From assembly GCF_004349085.1 (NCBI RefSeq), contig NZ_SMFM01000001.1:620001-684000 (forward strand): 64,000 nt of DNA, written 5' to 3'. The position numbers and the translations under genes are program-made. This document shows, piece by piece, positions 18,202 through 28,066 of this stretch. A model generated the notes under the pieces. It saw only the letters and a list, made by a program, of their open reading frames with translations, was not told where the DNA came from and did not search any database. Numbering within the stretch: the first letter of the stretch is position 1; every line of letters begins with the position of its first letter. The stretch is from Flavobacterium caseinilyticum (lineage in GTDB: Bacteria > Bacteroidota > Bacteroidia > Flavobacteriales > Flavobacteriaceae).

Positions 18202-20826
18202 ATGAAAAAACCAAATTCATTAATCAGACAAATAGGCACCATTGTAGTTTTATTGTTCTTTAATCTTTCTTTTGCACAAAATGCTACCGTAACAGGAGTA
18301 GTAACCGATAGTAATGGAGCGCCGCTGCCAGGTGTTAATATTTTAATAAAAGATTCGTCAAAGTCAACTGTGACGGATATTGATGGGAAATATAATTTTT
18401 TAAATCTTCAAAATGGTACTTTCAATTTTGTTGCTTCATACATCGGATATAAAAATGTTGAATTTAAAATTGATGTAGCTGGAAATATTATTAAAAATAT
18501 TACCATGATGGAAGATGCTAATGTTCTTGATGATGTTGTAATAACGGGTGTAATTAATCCAAAAACAAAAATTAAATCGAGTGTTTCTATTACATCTATA
18601 AATACAAGGGAAATTGAGCAATCTGCACCACGGTCAACAGCTGAGATTTTTAGAACTATCCCAGGTATTCGTTCAGAATCATCAGGAGGAGAAGGGAATT
18701 CCAATATTTCTGTTCGTGGTGTGCCAATATCATCCGGAGGTTCAAAATATTTACAAATTCAAGAAGATGGGCTTCCTGTATTATTGTTTGGGGATATTGC
18801 TTTTGCAACAGCTGATATCTTTACACGATTTGATGGTAATGTAGCAAGGATTGAAGCTATTCGTGGAGGTTCAGCATCTACATTGTCTTCAAATGCTCCT
18901 GGTGGAATTATTAATTTCATAAGTAAAACAGGAAAAACTGAAGGCGGAACTTTGAGTACTACTTTTGGTGTAGATCATGAAAATTTTAGAACTGATTTAG
19001 ATTATGGGACTAAAATCGGTGATGGATTATATTTTCACGTGGGTGGTTTTTACAGATCAGGTGAGGGAGTTAGAAAAACAGGTTTTAATAGCAATAATGG
19101 TGGTCAAGTAAAATTCAATATTACAAAAGAATTCGAAAAAGGATCAGTAACAGTTTACGCCAAATTTTTAAATGATAGAGCCGTAGCATATATGCCAATG
19201 CCTGTGCAAGTTTCTGGAACCAATGAAAATCCAATTTGGACGAGTGTAGATGGTTATAATGCTACAAAAGGGGCGTTACAGTCTATTTACTTAAACCATA
19301 ATGTAGGACTTGGAACCGAAGGAAACGTAAGAAGAGAAAAAGTTGCTAATGGAATGCACCCTATTTCAAAATCTATAGGAGCAAATGCTTCTTTTGATTT
19401 AGACAACAACTGGAAAGTTTCAGATAATTTTCGTTACTCTGCAAACAGTGGCGGTTTCATAGCGCCTTTTCCTGCTGAATTAGGAACTGCTTCTGCTATC
19501 GCAACTTCTTTTGGCGCGGGTTCAACACTAAGTTATGCAAATGATGGGACTGCTTTTAATAGTCCTAATGGTTTAGTTGCTAGAATTCATATGTTTGATA
19601 CTCAGTTGAACGACATGAGTAATTTTATGAATGATCTGAGATTGACAAAAAAAATAGATAATGTAGGGGTTACTTTTGGATTTTTCAAATCAATGCAAAA
19701 TGTTTCGATGTCTTGGTTGTGGAACTCTTATTTACAAGAAGTGTCTGATACTAATCCTCGTTTAATCAATGTTACGGATGTTAGCGGTAATCCATTGTCA
19801 GAGAATGGACTCTATGCTTATGGTACTCCGGCTTGGGGTAACTTAGCTAGAAATTACGACACCCAGTATAACGTGTCTGCACCTTACGTAAATGTTTCAT
19901 TTGATGCTACTGAAAACCTTTCTTTTGAAGGTGGATTACGATATGATAATGGAACAGTTACAGGTTCTTTTGCCGGGGGGACAGCGACACAATATGATAT
20001 CAATAATGATGGAGTACTATCGGCACCAGAAAACAATGTGTTTGCTGTGAATACTGCTAATGAAACTCCTGTTAATTACACTTACGACTATTTTTCATAT
20101 ACATTAGGAGGGAACTATTTATTAACTGCGAAACAATCTTTGTTTGCTAGAGTTAGTAAAGGAGCTGCTGCGAAGGCTGATAGAATTTTATTTAGTGGGC
20201 TGAATTATTTAGACGGAAATAAAATTAATGCTTTAGATTTTTTAATGCAGACAGAAATTGGCTATAAACAAAAATTCGATAAAGGATACTTTTACGCGAC
20301 TGCCTTTAGTTCTAAAACGGATGAGCAGGCCGGTTATGAGGCTGGAGCAAATATAATTAGACAAAACAATTACAAATCTTTGGGATTAGAATTAGAGTCA
20401 GCATATGATTTGTCAGATAATCTAAACATCAGAGGGTCTATGACGTATACTAAAGCAGAAATTACATCAGGTGCTGATGAAGGAAATGAACCAAGAAGAC
20501 AGCCTAAATTAATGTATGGTGTAATGCCAACATTTAAATTTATGGATAGAAAAAACACATTAGGATTAAGTTTTATTGGGCAGACTAAAGCTTTTGCTCA
20601 AGATTCAAATCAACTGGTAATGGATGGTTTTGTAATTGTAAATGGTTTTGTTGAAGTTGGTTTGACAAAAGGATTATCAGTAAATCTTTCTGGTAATAAC
20701 ATACTGAATACATTAGCAATTACGGAGTCAGAAGAAGGAAGTATAACTGAGAATACGGTAAACTATGTAAGAGCAAGATCATTGACCGGAAGATCAATTT
20801 CTATGGCCTTGTCCTACAGATTTTAA
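18202..20826 (+). CDS. TonB-dependent outer-membrane receptor of the sugar locus
   Basis: This 874-residue protein should import a sugar across the outer membrane using TonB energy. It has a signal peptide (cleavage near LSFAQ), a carboxypeptidase-regulatory-like domain (about 27-105, VTGVVTDSNGAPLPGVNI), a plug domain (about 115-235, with RSTAEIFRTIPGIRSES and RIEAIRGG) and a beta barrel that ends in aromatic SYRF. No SusD-like lipoprotein follows, so it is not a SusCD pair and resembles the stand-alone receptors of xanthomonad sux-type loci. A hairpin with a T run follows, which probably reduces expression of the downstream cytoplasmic and inner-membrane genes. Confidence 0.9.
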   Translation: MKKPNSLIRQIGTIVVLLFFNLSFAQNATVTGVVTDSNGAPLPGVNILIKDSSKSTVTDIDGKYNFLNLQNGTFNFVASYIGYKNVEFKIDVAGNIIKNITMMEDANVLDDVVITGVINPKTKIKSSVSITSINTREIEQSAPRSTAEIFRTIPGIRSESSGGEGNSNISVRGVPISSGGSKYLQIQEDGLPVLLFGDIAFATADIFTRFDGNVARIEAIRGGSASTLSSNAPGGIINFISKTGKTEGGTLSTTFGVDHENFRTDLDYGTKIGDGLYFHVGGFYRSGEGVRKTGFNSNNGGQVKFNITKEFEKGSVTVYAKFLNDRAVAYMPMPVQVSGTNENPIWTSVDGYNATKGALQSIYLNHNVGLGTEGNVRREKVANGMHPISKSIGANASFDLDNNWKVSDNFRYSANSGGFIAPFPAELGTASAIATSFGAGSTLSYANDGTAFNSPNGLVARIHMFDTQLNDMSNFMNDLRLTKKIDNVGVTFGFFKSMQNVSMSWLWNSYLQEVSDTNPRLINVTDVSGNPLSENGLYAYGTPAWGNLARNYDTQYNVSAPYVNVSFDATENLSFEGGLRYDNGTVTGSFAGGTATQYDINNDGVLSAPENNVFAVNTANETPVNYTYDYFSYTLGGNYLLTAKQSLFARVSKGAAAKADRILFSGLNYLDGNKINALDFLMQTEIGYKQKFDKGYFYATAFSSKTDEQAGYEAGANIIRQNNYKSLGLELESAYDLSDNLNIRGSMTYTKAEITSGADEGNEPRRQPKLMYGVMPTFKFMDRKNTLGLSFIGQTKAFAQDSNQLVMDGFVIVNGFVEVGLTKGLSVNLSGNNILNTLAITESEEGSITENTVNYVRARSLTGRSISMALSYRF

Positions 20827-20856
20827 AATAATGTTTCATGATTAGTTAATTGTTAG

Positions 20857-20893
20857 ACAATTCCTGTATTTTTAAGTACAGGAGTTGTTTTTT
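20857..20893 (+). terminator. Intercistronic terminator or attenuator after the receptor gene
   Basis: A 12-bp stem with one wobble pair (ACAATTCCTGTA against TACAGGAGTTGT) and an 8-nt loop is followed by seven or eight Ts. It lies between receptor and permease genes and could give partial termination, so that the receptor is made in excess. Confidence 0.8.
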
Positions 20894-20917
20894 TAAAATT
20901 AAAAAAAGAATAGGAGA

Positions 20918-22294
20918 ATGTTTAAAAAGGTAAAACTCAATTTTTGGCAAATATGGAATATGAATTTTGGATTTTTCGGAATTCAATTCAGTTTTGGGTT
21001 ACAGCAAAGTAACATGAGTGCGATTTATAAATATTTAGGAGCTGATGAAGGTAGTTTGCCTATGTTATGGCTTGCAGGGCCTATTACAGGTTTAATAATT
21101 CAACCTATTGTTGGAGCGGTTAGTGATGGCACCTGGTCACCAAAATTTGGTCGGAGAAAACCATTTTTCCTAATCGGAGCTTTAATATCAAGTTTTGCGT
21201 TGCTGGTGATGCCTTTTTCGAATTCTATTTTTATGGCTGCGAGTTTACTATGGATTTTAGATGCTGCAAATAATTTAGCAATGGAGCCGTATCGTGCTTT
21301 TGTTGCCGATAAACTAGATCAAAAACAACAATCACTAGGTTTTTTAATGCAAAGTTTCTTTACCGGTTTAGGTATTACTTTGGCTAATTTTACTCCTGCT
21401 ATTTTAGTGGCATTTGGGATTTTGGCAATTACGGATAAATTATCAAATGGGATTCCAACGTATACTTATTGGGCTTTTTTCATTGGTGCATTTGCTTCTA
21501 TTACATCGGTTCTGATTTCAGTTTTCACAACAAATGAATATCCGCCAACGGAAGAGGAGTTAGCATTGATTAATGAAAAGAAAAAGCAAAATATTTTTAA
21601 TACAGTTTTAGTTGACATTGTACAGGCATTCAAAACAATGCCATCAACAATGAAACAATTAATACCTGTTAAATTCTTTACTTGGTATGCTATGTTTTGT
21701 TATTGGCAATATATTACATCCACACTTTCAATATCTATTTACAATACCACAGATCAGGCATCACAAGGATTTTCTAAAGCACAATTGTTGACAGGTAGTT
21801 TAAATGGGACCTATAATATAATTTGTTTTATGGTTGCTTTTTTACTGGTTCCTTTAGCAATTAAAATTGGAGCAAAAGGAGTTCACTTTTTTGCTTTATT
21901 ATTAGGTGGAATAGGCTTACTGAGCATTCCGTTTTTAAATAATACTGATGTTCTGTTTATACTGCACAATCCCTTTGGTGAAAACGTAGCAGTGACTACC
22001 ATCTTTTTATATTCATTTGGATTAGGTATCTCGTGGGCTTCTATGATGGCGATGCCTTATCAGCTTTTGGCTGGTTCTATTCCAAAAGATAAAACAGGTA
22101 CTTACATGGGGATTTTCAATATGTTTATTGTAATACCAATGGCGATTCAAGTGCTGACGATGCAATATTTCGTCTATGATTTATTAGGAAGGAATCCGCT
22201 GAATGTAATTAAATTAGCAGGTGTTTTTTTAATTTTGGGGGCAATTTTCACTCTTTTTATAACTGTTAAAAATAGAAAAGAAACTAAAGCATGA
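20918..22294 (+). CDS. MFS sugar permease of the sucrose/maltose (SLC45-like) type
   Basis: The 458-residue protein has about twelve hydrophobic segments and should carry a disaccharide across the inner membrane, probably with protons. The loop after the second helix reads GAVSDGTWSPKFGRRKP, the MFS motif in the form seen in sucrose and related transporters (GRRKPF). DAANNLAMEPYRAFVADKL is also typical of this group. It is followed by the hydrolase gene with an ATGA-type overlap. Sucrose is the likely substrate given the fructokinase, but maltose or another glucoside is possible. Confidence 0.85.
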   Translation: MFKKVKLNFWQIWNMNFGFFGIQFSFGLQQSNMSAIYKYLGADEGSLPMLWLAGPITGLIIQPIVGAVSDGTWSPKFGRRKPFFLIGALISSFALLVMPFSNSIFMAASLLWILDAANNLAMEPYRAFVADKLDQKQQSLGFLMQSFFTGLGITLANFTPAILVAFGILAITDKLSNGIPTYTYWAFFIGAFASITSVLISVFTTNEYPPTEEELALINEKKKQNIFNTVLVDIVQAFKTMPSTMKQLIPVKFFTWYAMFCYWQYITSTLSISIYNTTDQASQGFSKAQLLTGSLNGTYNIICFMVAFLLVPLAIKIGAKGVHFFALLLGGIGLLSIPFLNNTDVLFILHNPFGENVAVTTIFLYSFGLGISWASMMAMPYQLLAGSIPKDKTGTYMGIFNMFIVIPMAIQVLTMQYFVYDLLGRNPLNVIKLAGVFLILGAIFTLFITVKNRKETKA

Positions 22295-23469
22295 TGAAAA
22301 ATATAGATTACAATAAAGCAATTGAATTATTGCAGAATGCTTCGTCAAAAGAAGGGTTCTTAGCAAGCGCTCAAAATATTTCAAATTACAGAAGAGTTTG
22401 GGCTCGAGATGGAGTGATTTGTGGTTTAGCTGCCCTAGCTTCAGCTGATGAAAAATTGATTGAGACCTTTGGTAACACATTAGAAACATTAGCAAAAAAT
22501 CAGCATCACAATGGTACAATTCCTTCAAATGTAATGACTGATGGAGATGTTGTTGAAGTGAGTTATGGAGGTTTAGCCGGAAGGGTTGATGCTGTTACTT
22601 GGTTTGTTATTGGTATATGTCAATACGCTTTTTATAAAAAGGATGAGGCCTTTATTCAAAAATACGATAGTAATATTCAAAAGTGTTTACAGCTCTTAGA
22701 AGCATGGGAATTTAATAATAAACATCTTCTTTATGTTCCTCTTTCAGGAAATTGGGCGGATGAATACATAACAGATGGTTATGTATTGTATGATCAATTA
22801 TTGAGAGTGTGGGCTTTAAAAAGTTATAATTATTTTTGTAAAAGTGATTCGATAGCAGATAAAATCGAACAAATAACGCAACAGTTAGCAATTAATTTTG
22901 GTCCTGATTCAGAAGGAGAGAAATACCATGAAAGGGCATACAAGGAAGCTAATATTCAAAATTTCATGCCTTGTTCGTTTTCGCCAGCGGGTTATAAAAT
23001 GCAATTTGATGCTTTTGCAAATTCCTTAGCTATACTTTTAAATATAGGAAAACCTCTATTTCAAGAAAATATTTTATCCTATTCTATAGGTTTAAAAAAC
23101 AAAATGCCATTAAAGTTATTGCCCGCTTTCTGGCCGCCAATAAAAGAAAATGATGTAGACTGGAACTTACTTAAGAATAATTATAAATACGAATTCAGGA
23201 ACTTTCCAAATGAATTTCATAATGGCGGCAGTTGGTCAATGGTTAATGGATTTTACGGTATTGCTTTGTTGAATTCAACAAAAAAAGAAGAAGCTATTGA
23301 AATACTGAAAGCTATAAATGCTATTAATAAACTTGAGAATTATAGTTTTTATGAAAATTTCAACAGTAAAACCCAAATGCCAAATGGTGTTTTACATTGT
23401 GCATGGAGCGCAGCTGCAACCGTAATGTTGCATCAAAGTATTTATAATGATTTTAAATATTTAGTTTAA
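22291..23469 (+). CDS. (alpha/alpha)6-barrel glycoside hydrolase, invertase-like
   Basis: This 392-residue cytoplasmic protein (no signal peptide) looks like the (alpha/alpha)6-barrel hydrolases usually annotated as glycogen debranching or GH100-type enzymes. Recognisable stretches are RRVWARDGVICGLAAL (about 32-47), with the Asp in the position of the catalytic acid region, SGNWADEY (about 154), and FHNGGSW (about 307), which recalls the HNGGSW motif of neutral/alkaline invertases. Its position between a sucrose-type permease and a fructokinase suggests that it cleaves sucrose inside the cell. It starts within the permease stop (ATG 22291 or 22294). The family is moderately sure; the substrate is inferred. 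Confidence 0.7.
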   Translation: MMKNIDYNKAIELLQNASSKEGFLASAQNISNYRRVWARDGVICGLAALASADEKLIETFGNTLETLAKNQHHNGTIPSNVMTDGDVVEVSYGGLAGRVDAVTWFVIGICQYAFYKKDEAFIQKYDSNIQKCLQLLEAWEFNNKHLLYVPLSGNWADEYITDGYVLYDQLLRVWALKSYNYFCKSDSIADKIEQITQQLAINFGPDSEGEKYHERAYKEANIQNFMPCSFSPAGYKMQFDAFANSLAILLNIGKPLFQENILSYSIGLKNKMPLKLLPAFWPPIKENDVDWNLLKNNYKYEFRNFPNEFHNGGSWSMVNGFYGIALLNSTKKEEAIEILKAINAINKLENYSFYENFNSKTQMPNGVLHCAWSAAATVMLHQSIYNDFKYLV

Positions 23470-23474
23470 AAAAA

Positions 23475-24410
23475 ATGAAAAAATCTATTGATATAATTTG
23501 CATTGGGGAAGTTTTAATTGATTTTATTGGTCATCAAATTGATACTTCAATAAATAGAACTAAAGATTTTCACCGATTTTTAGGTGGGTCTCCTACAAAT
23601 GTCGCTGTAAATGCAACAAGATTAGGCTTGAAATCAGTTTTGGTCGCTACGTGCGGTCAAGATGGATTAGGAGATTATATTGTTCGTAAATTGAAAGCAA
23701 ATAATGTTATTACTTCTCAGATAAAGAAAATTGATTACAAGCCAACTTCGGTAATATTTGTTTCTAAATCTACGGGAACTCCCGATTTTATCCCATTTAG
23801 AGAAGCTGACGCTCAAATTGACCCGAGTCAAATTTCAGATGATTTACTTGAAAAAGCTAAAATTTTTCATACCACTTGTTTTGCCCTAAGTAAGGATCCT
23901 GCTCGCACGACAATTCTTGAAAGTGCCAAAAGAGCGAAGCAGTTAGGACTGAAAACAAGTATTGATATCAATTTTTCGGAACGAATATGGAATGATAGAG
24001 AGGAAGCAAAATTAGTTTTAAAGGAGTACTTAGCAACGGATCCTTTAGTGAAATTAAGTGAAGACGACTGCTACAGACTTTTTGCAGAATCTAAAACGGA
24101 GGATTTTATTTTTGAATATTTCCATGGCTTAGGCGCTTCAACTATTTGCCTGACAAAAGGGAAGGAAGGAGTAGTTTTATCAGATAAGACATTTGGTCTT
24201 TTTCATCAAAAAGCAATGGCAGTTTCCGAAATAAAAGACGCTACGGGTGCTGGTGATGCTTTTTGGACTGGATTTTTGTATGCGCAACTTTTGAATAAAA
24301 ATTTTACTGATACGATTCATCTAGCGCAGAAATTAGCAGTGTTGAAATTACAAAATGTTGGAAGGCTTCCTACTGATATTGACATCAGTTCTTTTTTAGA
24401 AGTGGAGTAA
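23475..24410 (+). CDS. PfkB-family fructokinase
   Basis: A 311-residue PfkB/ribokinase-family sugar kinase. The N-terminal signature GGSPTNVAVNATRLG (about 35-49) and the C-terminal DATGAGDAFWTGF (about 255-267, holding the catalytic Asp) are intact. Next to a sucrose-type permease and an invertase-like hydrolase, it most likely phosphorylates fructose released from sucrose to fructose 6-phosphate. 2-keto-3-deoxygluconate kinase is the main alternative in this family, but no Entner-Doudoroff genes are nearby. It follows the hydrolase by 5 nt and is the last gene of the locus. Confidence 0.87.
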   Translation: MKKSIDIICIGEVLIDFIGHQIDTSINRTKDFHRFLGGSPTNVAVNATRLGLKSVLVATCGQDGLGDYIVRKLKANNVITSQIKKIDYKPTSVIFVSKSTGTPDFIPFREADAQIDPSQISDDLLEKAKIFHTTCFALSKDPARTTILESAKRAKQLGLKTSIDINFSERIWNDREEAKLVLKEYLATDPLVKLSEDDCYRLFAESKTEDFIFEYFHGLGASTICLTKGKEGVVLSDKTFGLFHQKAMAVSEIKDATGAGDAFWTGFLYAQLLNKNFTDTIHLAQKLAVLKLQNVGRLPTDIDISSFLEVE

Positions 24411-24498
24411 TAAACTGTCGAAATTTATTTTAAATAGAATTTATTTCTTTTTTATAAAATTTATTTTCTAAATTTATAATCCACTAAATGAATTCATT

Positions 24499-24924
24499 AT
24501 GACAGTCAATCAGATTTTAAGCAGCAAAGGGAACCAAGTTTATTCCATACTTTCGACGTACACTGTATTCGAAGCCTTAGCAGTAATGAGTGAAAAAAAC
24601 ATAGGAGCAATTCTTATCATAGAAGACAATGGTTTGAAGGGAATTTTATCTGAAAGAGATTATGCTCGAAAAATTGTTTTAAAAGCAAAATCTTCAAAGA
24701 AAGTTTTTGTTCATGAGATCATGGAAAAGAATCTTGTAACAGTAAAGCAGTCTGATAATTTAGACTATTGCATGGAATTAATGAGTGTCAATAGAGTGAG
24801 GCATTTACCTGTAATTGAGCAAGATGTGGTAATTGGCATTATATCTATAGGAGACGTGGTAAAAGCGATTATAGAAATTCAAAAAGAAACCATACAGCAT
24901 TTGAATTCATATATCACGCAATAA
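24499..24924 (+). CDS. Two-CBS-domain protein
   Basis: The 141-residue protein is made of two CBS domains (about 10-60 and 75-130) and nothing else: YTVFEALAVMSEKNIGAILI followed by GILSERDYARKI, then SDNLDYCMELMSVNRVRHLPVI and GIISIGDVVKAII. Pairs of CBS domains bind adenine nucleotides and act as energy or redox sensors, often as partners of another protein. It is a single-gene unit closed by a hairpin terminator. No partner is evident from the neighbours. Confidence 0.9.
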   Translation: MTVNQILSSKGNQVYSILSTYTVFEALAVMSEKNIGAILIIEDNGLKGILSERDYARKIVLKAKSSKKVFVHEIMEKNLVTVKQSDNLDYCMELMSVNRVRHLPVIEQDVVIGIISIGDVVKAIIEIQKETIQHLNSYITQ

Positions 24925-24950
24925 AAATTAAAAAAACATATATCTGAAAA

Positions 24951-24977
24951 TAGCCACATTTTTTTGCGGCTTTTTTT
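24951..24977 (+). terminator. Terminator of the CBS protein gene
   Basis: An AGCCACA / TGCGGCT stem with one mismatch and a T-rich loop is followed by a seven-T run, 27 nt after the stop codon. Confidence 0.8.
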
Positions 24978-25053
24978 ATTGGCAGTAAGTAACAGCAGTC
25001 GATTTATTTTTTAAAAGAATAGGATAAAAGCTAACTTTTTAAAGCAAGTCTTC

Positions 25054-25061
25054 TATCTTTG
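25054..25061 (+). promoter_or_regulatory. Promoter -7 element of maeB
   Basis: TATCTTTG matches TAnnTTTG. It overlaps the TTG at 25059 that opens the longest frame, so that codon cannot be the start; ATG 25071 would be leaderless and ATG 25086 would have a leader of about 20 nt. Confidence 0.65.
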
Positions 25062-25085
25062 TGGACTAGAATGAAATCTAAAAAA

Positions 25086-27374
25086 ATGGAAAAAAATAGC
25101 AAAAGAAGAGAAGCATTATTATACCACGCCAAACCAACTCCTGGTAAAATTCAAGTAGTTCCAACCAAGAAATATGCAACGCAAAGAGACTTGTCTTTGG
25201 CGTATTCACCTGGCGTAGCAGAGCCGTGTTTAGAAATTGCAAAAGATGTAAATAATGTTTATAAATATACAGCAAAAGGTAATTTAGTTGCCGTAATCAC
25301 TAATGGAACAGCCGTTTTGGGATTAGGCGATATTGGTCCTGAAGCATCAAAGCCAGTGATGGAAGGTAAAGCATTGCTATTTAAAATTTTTGCTGACATT
25401 GATGTATTTGACATCGAAATTGGAACAAAAGATATAGAGGAATTTATTCAGACAGTCAAAAATATAGCGCCTACTTTTGGAGGAATTAATTTAGAAGATA
25501 TTAAAGCACCAGAGTCTTTTGAAATTGAAAGAAGATTGGTTGAAGAACTGAATATTCCCGTAATGCATGATGATCAACATGGGACGGCCATCATATCCTC
25601 TGCGGCATTATTGAATGCGTTAGAATTAGCAGGTAAAAAAGCCGAGGATGTAAAATTGGTAGTTTCAGGAGCCGGTTCAGCCGCTCTTGCCTGTGCTAAT
25701 TTGTATGTTTTGTTAGGTGTGAGAATCGAAAATATTTTCATGTTCAATAGTAAAGGATTGTTAACAAAAGGCGATTTAAAATTGTCTGAATTGCAATTGA
25801 AATATGCAAAAGATATTCCTTCAATGGACTTGCAAGAAGCATTAGTTGATGCGGATGTGTTCTTGGGATTGTCAACAGGAGATATTATGTCTGCACAAAT
25901 GTTGCTAGGAATGGCTGAAAATCCTATCGTTTTTGCAATGGCGAATCCAGATCCCGAAATTGATTATAATTTGGCAATTGCAACTCGTAAAGATGTCATT
26001 ATGGCTACAGGACGTTCAGATTTTCCGAATCAGGTAAACAATGTTCTTGGATTTCCGTATATTTTTAGAGGGGCACTTGATGTTCGAGCCACTAAAATAA
26101 ATGAAGCCATGAAAATGGCTGCAGTTAAATCACTAGCTGCTTTAGCTAAAGAATCGGTTCCGGAACAAGTGAATGTAGCCTATGGAGCTACCAAATTAAA
26201 TTTTGGTAGAGAATATATTATTCCAAAACCTTTTGATCCAAGATTGATTACTGTTGTTGCTCCTGCTGTTGCAAAAGCGGCTATGGAATCGGGTGTTGCT
26301 TTAAACCCAATTTCGGATTGGAATAAGTATGAAGAAGAGCTTTTGGACCGCTTAGGAAATGACAACAAAATGGTCCGTTTGATTACAAATAGAGCTAAAA
26401 TGGATCCAAAGAAAATTGTTTTTGCCGAAGCAGATCATTTGGATGTTCTAAAAGCGGCTCAAATCGTATTGGAAGATGGAATAGGTTTTCCGATTTTGTT
26501 GGGAAATAAAGAAATTATTTTAGAGTTAAAAGAAGAAATAGGCTTTGATGCCGATGTTGAAATTATCGATCCCAAAATTAAAGAAGAGGAAGGCAGAAGA
26601 AATCAATTTGCTACCACATACTGGTCTGCAAGACAAAGACGCGGTATTTCCCTTCTGGATGCACAAAAATTGATGCGCGAAAGAAACTATTTTGCCGCAA
26701 TGATGGTCAATGAAGGTCACGCAGATGCACTAGTTACAGGGCATTCCAGAAGCTATCCTTCTGTGGTTAAACCAATGCTGCAACTGATTGAAAAAGCTCC
26801 GGGAGCCTCAATCATTGCCACGACAAATTTGATGATGACCGCACGGGGACCAATGTTTTTATCAGATACTGCCATAAATATAAATCCCTCAGCTGACGAT
26901 TTAGCTAAAATTGCAATTATGACCGCCAAAACCGCCAGAATGTTTGGAGTCGAGCCGGTCATTGCTATGATATCATTTTCAAATTTCGGATCTTCAACAA
27001 GTGATAGTGCCGGGAAGGTCAGAGAGGCGGTGTCTTATTTGCATAAAAATCATCCTGATATGATTATTGATGGAGAACTTCAAGCGGATTTCGCATTAAA
27101 CCCAGAAATGCTGAAAGCAAAATTCCCGTTTTCCAAACTTGCAGGAAAAAAAGTCAATACCCTAATTTTTCCAAATCTGGAATCTGCAAACATTACCTAC
27201 AAACTTTTAAAAGAGTTGAATAAAGTTGATTCCATAGGACCAATTATGCTTGGCATGGGAAAACCGGTTCACATATTTCAGTTAGGAGCAAGTGTTGAAG
27301 AAATGGTAAATATGGCAGCTATTGCTGTAATTGATGCTCAGGAAAAGCAAAAGAAAAAAATAAAAATCGGTTAA
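25086..27374 (+). CDS. maeB: NADP-dependent malic enzyme with phosphotransacetylase-like domain
   Basis: MaeB decarboxylates malate to pyruvate with NADP. The N-terminal malic enzyme part (about 1-420) shows [36 protein letters not shown], the metal-site [11 protein letters not shown] and the nucleotide-binding [12 protein letters not shown]. The C-terminal part (about 430-762) is phosphotransacetylase-like ([29 protein letters not shown]), thought to bind acetyl-CoA as a regulator rather than catalyse. The promoter element rules out the longest frame; ATG 25086 gives 762 residues, close to the normal family length, and ATG 25071 adds five. It is expressed as a single gene. Confidence 0.95.
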   Translation: MEKNSKRREALLYHAKPTPGKIQVVPTKKYATQRDLSLAYSPGVAEPCLEIAKDVNNVYKYTAKGNLVAVITNGTAVLGLGDIGPEASKPVMEGKALLFKIFADIDVFDIEIGTKDIEEFIQTVKNIAPTFGGINLEDIKAPESFEIERRLVEELNIPVMHDDQHGTAIISSAALLNALELAGKKAEDVKLVVSGAGSAALACANLYVLLGVRIENIFMFNSKGLLTKGDLKLSELQLKYAKDIPSMDLQEALVDADVFLGLSTGDIMSAQMLLGMAENPIVFAMANPDPEIDYNLAIATRKDVIMATGRSDFPNQVNNVLGFPYIFRGALDVRATKINEAMKMAAVKSLAALAKESVPEQVNVAYGATKLNFGREYIIPKPFDPRLITVVAPAVAKAAMESGVALNPISDWNKYEEELLDRLGNDNKMVRLITNRAKMDPKKIVFAEADHLDVLKAAQIVLEDGIGFPILLGNKEIILELKEEIGFDADVEIIDPKIKEEEGRRNQFATTYWSARQRRGISLLDAQKLMRERNYFAAMMVNEGHADALVTGHSRSYPSVVKPMLQLIEKAPGASIIATTNLMMTARGPMFLSDTAININPSADDLAKIAIMTAKTARMFGVEPVIAMISFSNFGSSTSDSAGKVREAVSYLHKNHPDMIIDGELQADFALNPEMLKAKFPFSKLAGKKVNTLIFPNLESANITYKLLKELNKVDSIGPIMLGMGKPVHIFQLGASVEEMVNMAAIAVIDAQEKQKKKIKIG

Positions 27375-27414
27375 TCGCTCTTTGTAAAAAAGTCCATTTA
27401 AATACATGAATTTA

Positions 27415-27445
27415 TTGAAAATATGTGCTAATTTTATTATATTTG
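27415..27445 (+). promoter_or_regulatory. Promoter of ruvA (and perhaps sprA)
   Basis: TTG at 27415-27417, a 20-nt spacer and TATATTTG at 27438-27445 match the -33/-7 consensus. The expected leader before ruvA is about 13-15 nt. Confidence 0.75.
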
Positions 27446-27464
27446 GTAACATATATTTTAAAAA

Positions 27465-28046
27465 ATGATCGCACATATACAAGGGAAATTAGTAGAAAAA
27501 AGTCCAACACATGTCGTTATCGATTGTGCAGGAGTAGGATATCACGTAAACATATCCCTGCATACCTATTCGTTACTGCCTCCTACTGATTTTGTAAAAT
27601 TATACGCGCATCTTCAAATTAAAGAAGATGCGCATACCTTATTTGGTTTTGTGGAAAAATCAGAAAGAGAGATTTTTAAACTGTTGCTGTCAGTTTCTGG
27701 AATTGGGGCAAGTATCGCCAGAACGATGTTGTCCTCATTAGACCCAAAACAAATTACAAATGCAATTGGATCAGGGGATGTCATTACCATACAATCCATA
27801 AAAGGCATTGGTAGCAAAACCGCTCAAAGAGTAATTCTTGATTTAAAAGATAAGGTATTGAAATTGTATGATTTAGATGAAGTTTCTATGTCACAAAGCA
27901 ATACAAATCGAGATGAAGCGTTATCTGCTTTGGAGGTGTTAGGTTTCGTTAGGAAAACTTCAGAACGAATCATCGAAAAAATTGTAAAAGAGGATCCAGA
28001 GGCTTCTGTTGAATCGATTATTAAACAAGCTTTAAAAAACTTATAG
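27465..28046 (+). CDS. ruvA: Holliday junction DNA-binding protein RuvA
   Basis: RuvA binds the four-way junction and loads RuvB. The 193 residues show the N-terminal OB domain (MIAHIQGKLVEKSPTHVVID), the two helix-hairpin-helix motifs (LLLSVSGIGASIARTML and IQSIKGIGSKTAQRVIL) and the C-terminal domain that contacts RuvB (EALSALEVLGF). Length is normal. The gene is only 20 nt ahead of sprA; this DNA-repair and secretion pairing is common in Flavobacterium and may reflect shared transcription rather than shared function. Confidence 0.96.
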   Translation: MIAHIQGKLVEKSPTHVVIDCAGVGYHVNISLHTYSLLPPTDFVKLYAHLQIKEDAHTLFGFVEKSEREIFKLLLSVSGIGASIARTMLSSLDPKQITNAIGSGDVITIQSIKGIGSKTAQRVILDLKDKVLKLYDLDEVSMSQSNTNRDEALSALEVLGFVRKTSERIIEKIVKEDPEASVESIIKQALKNL

Positions 28047-28066
28047 ATACTCAAAACACGGATTAT

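Noticed and set aside
24499-24924. CBS protein as a regulator of the sugar locus
   Set aside because: It is separated by 88 nt from the fructokinase gene, ends with its own terminator and has no sugar-linked feature.
25059-25085. TTG start at 25059 for malic enzyme
   Set aside because: It is part of the TATCTTTG promoter element and the extra residues do not fit the family N-terminus.
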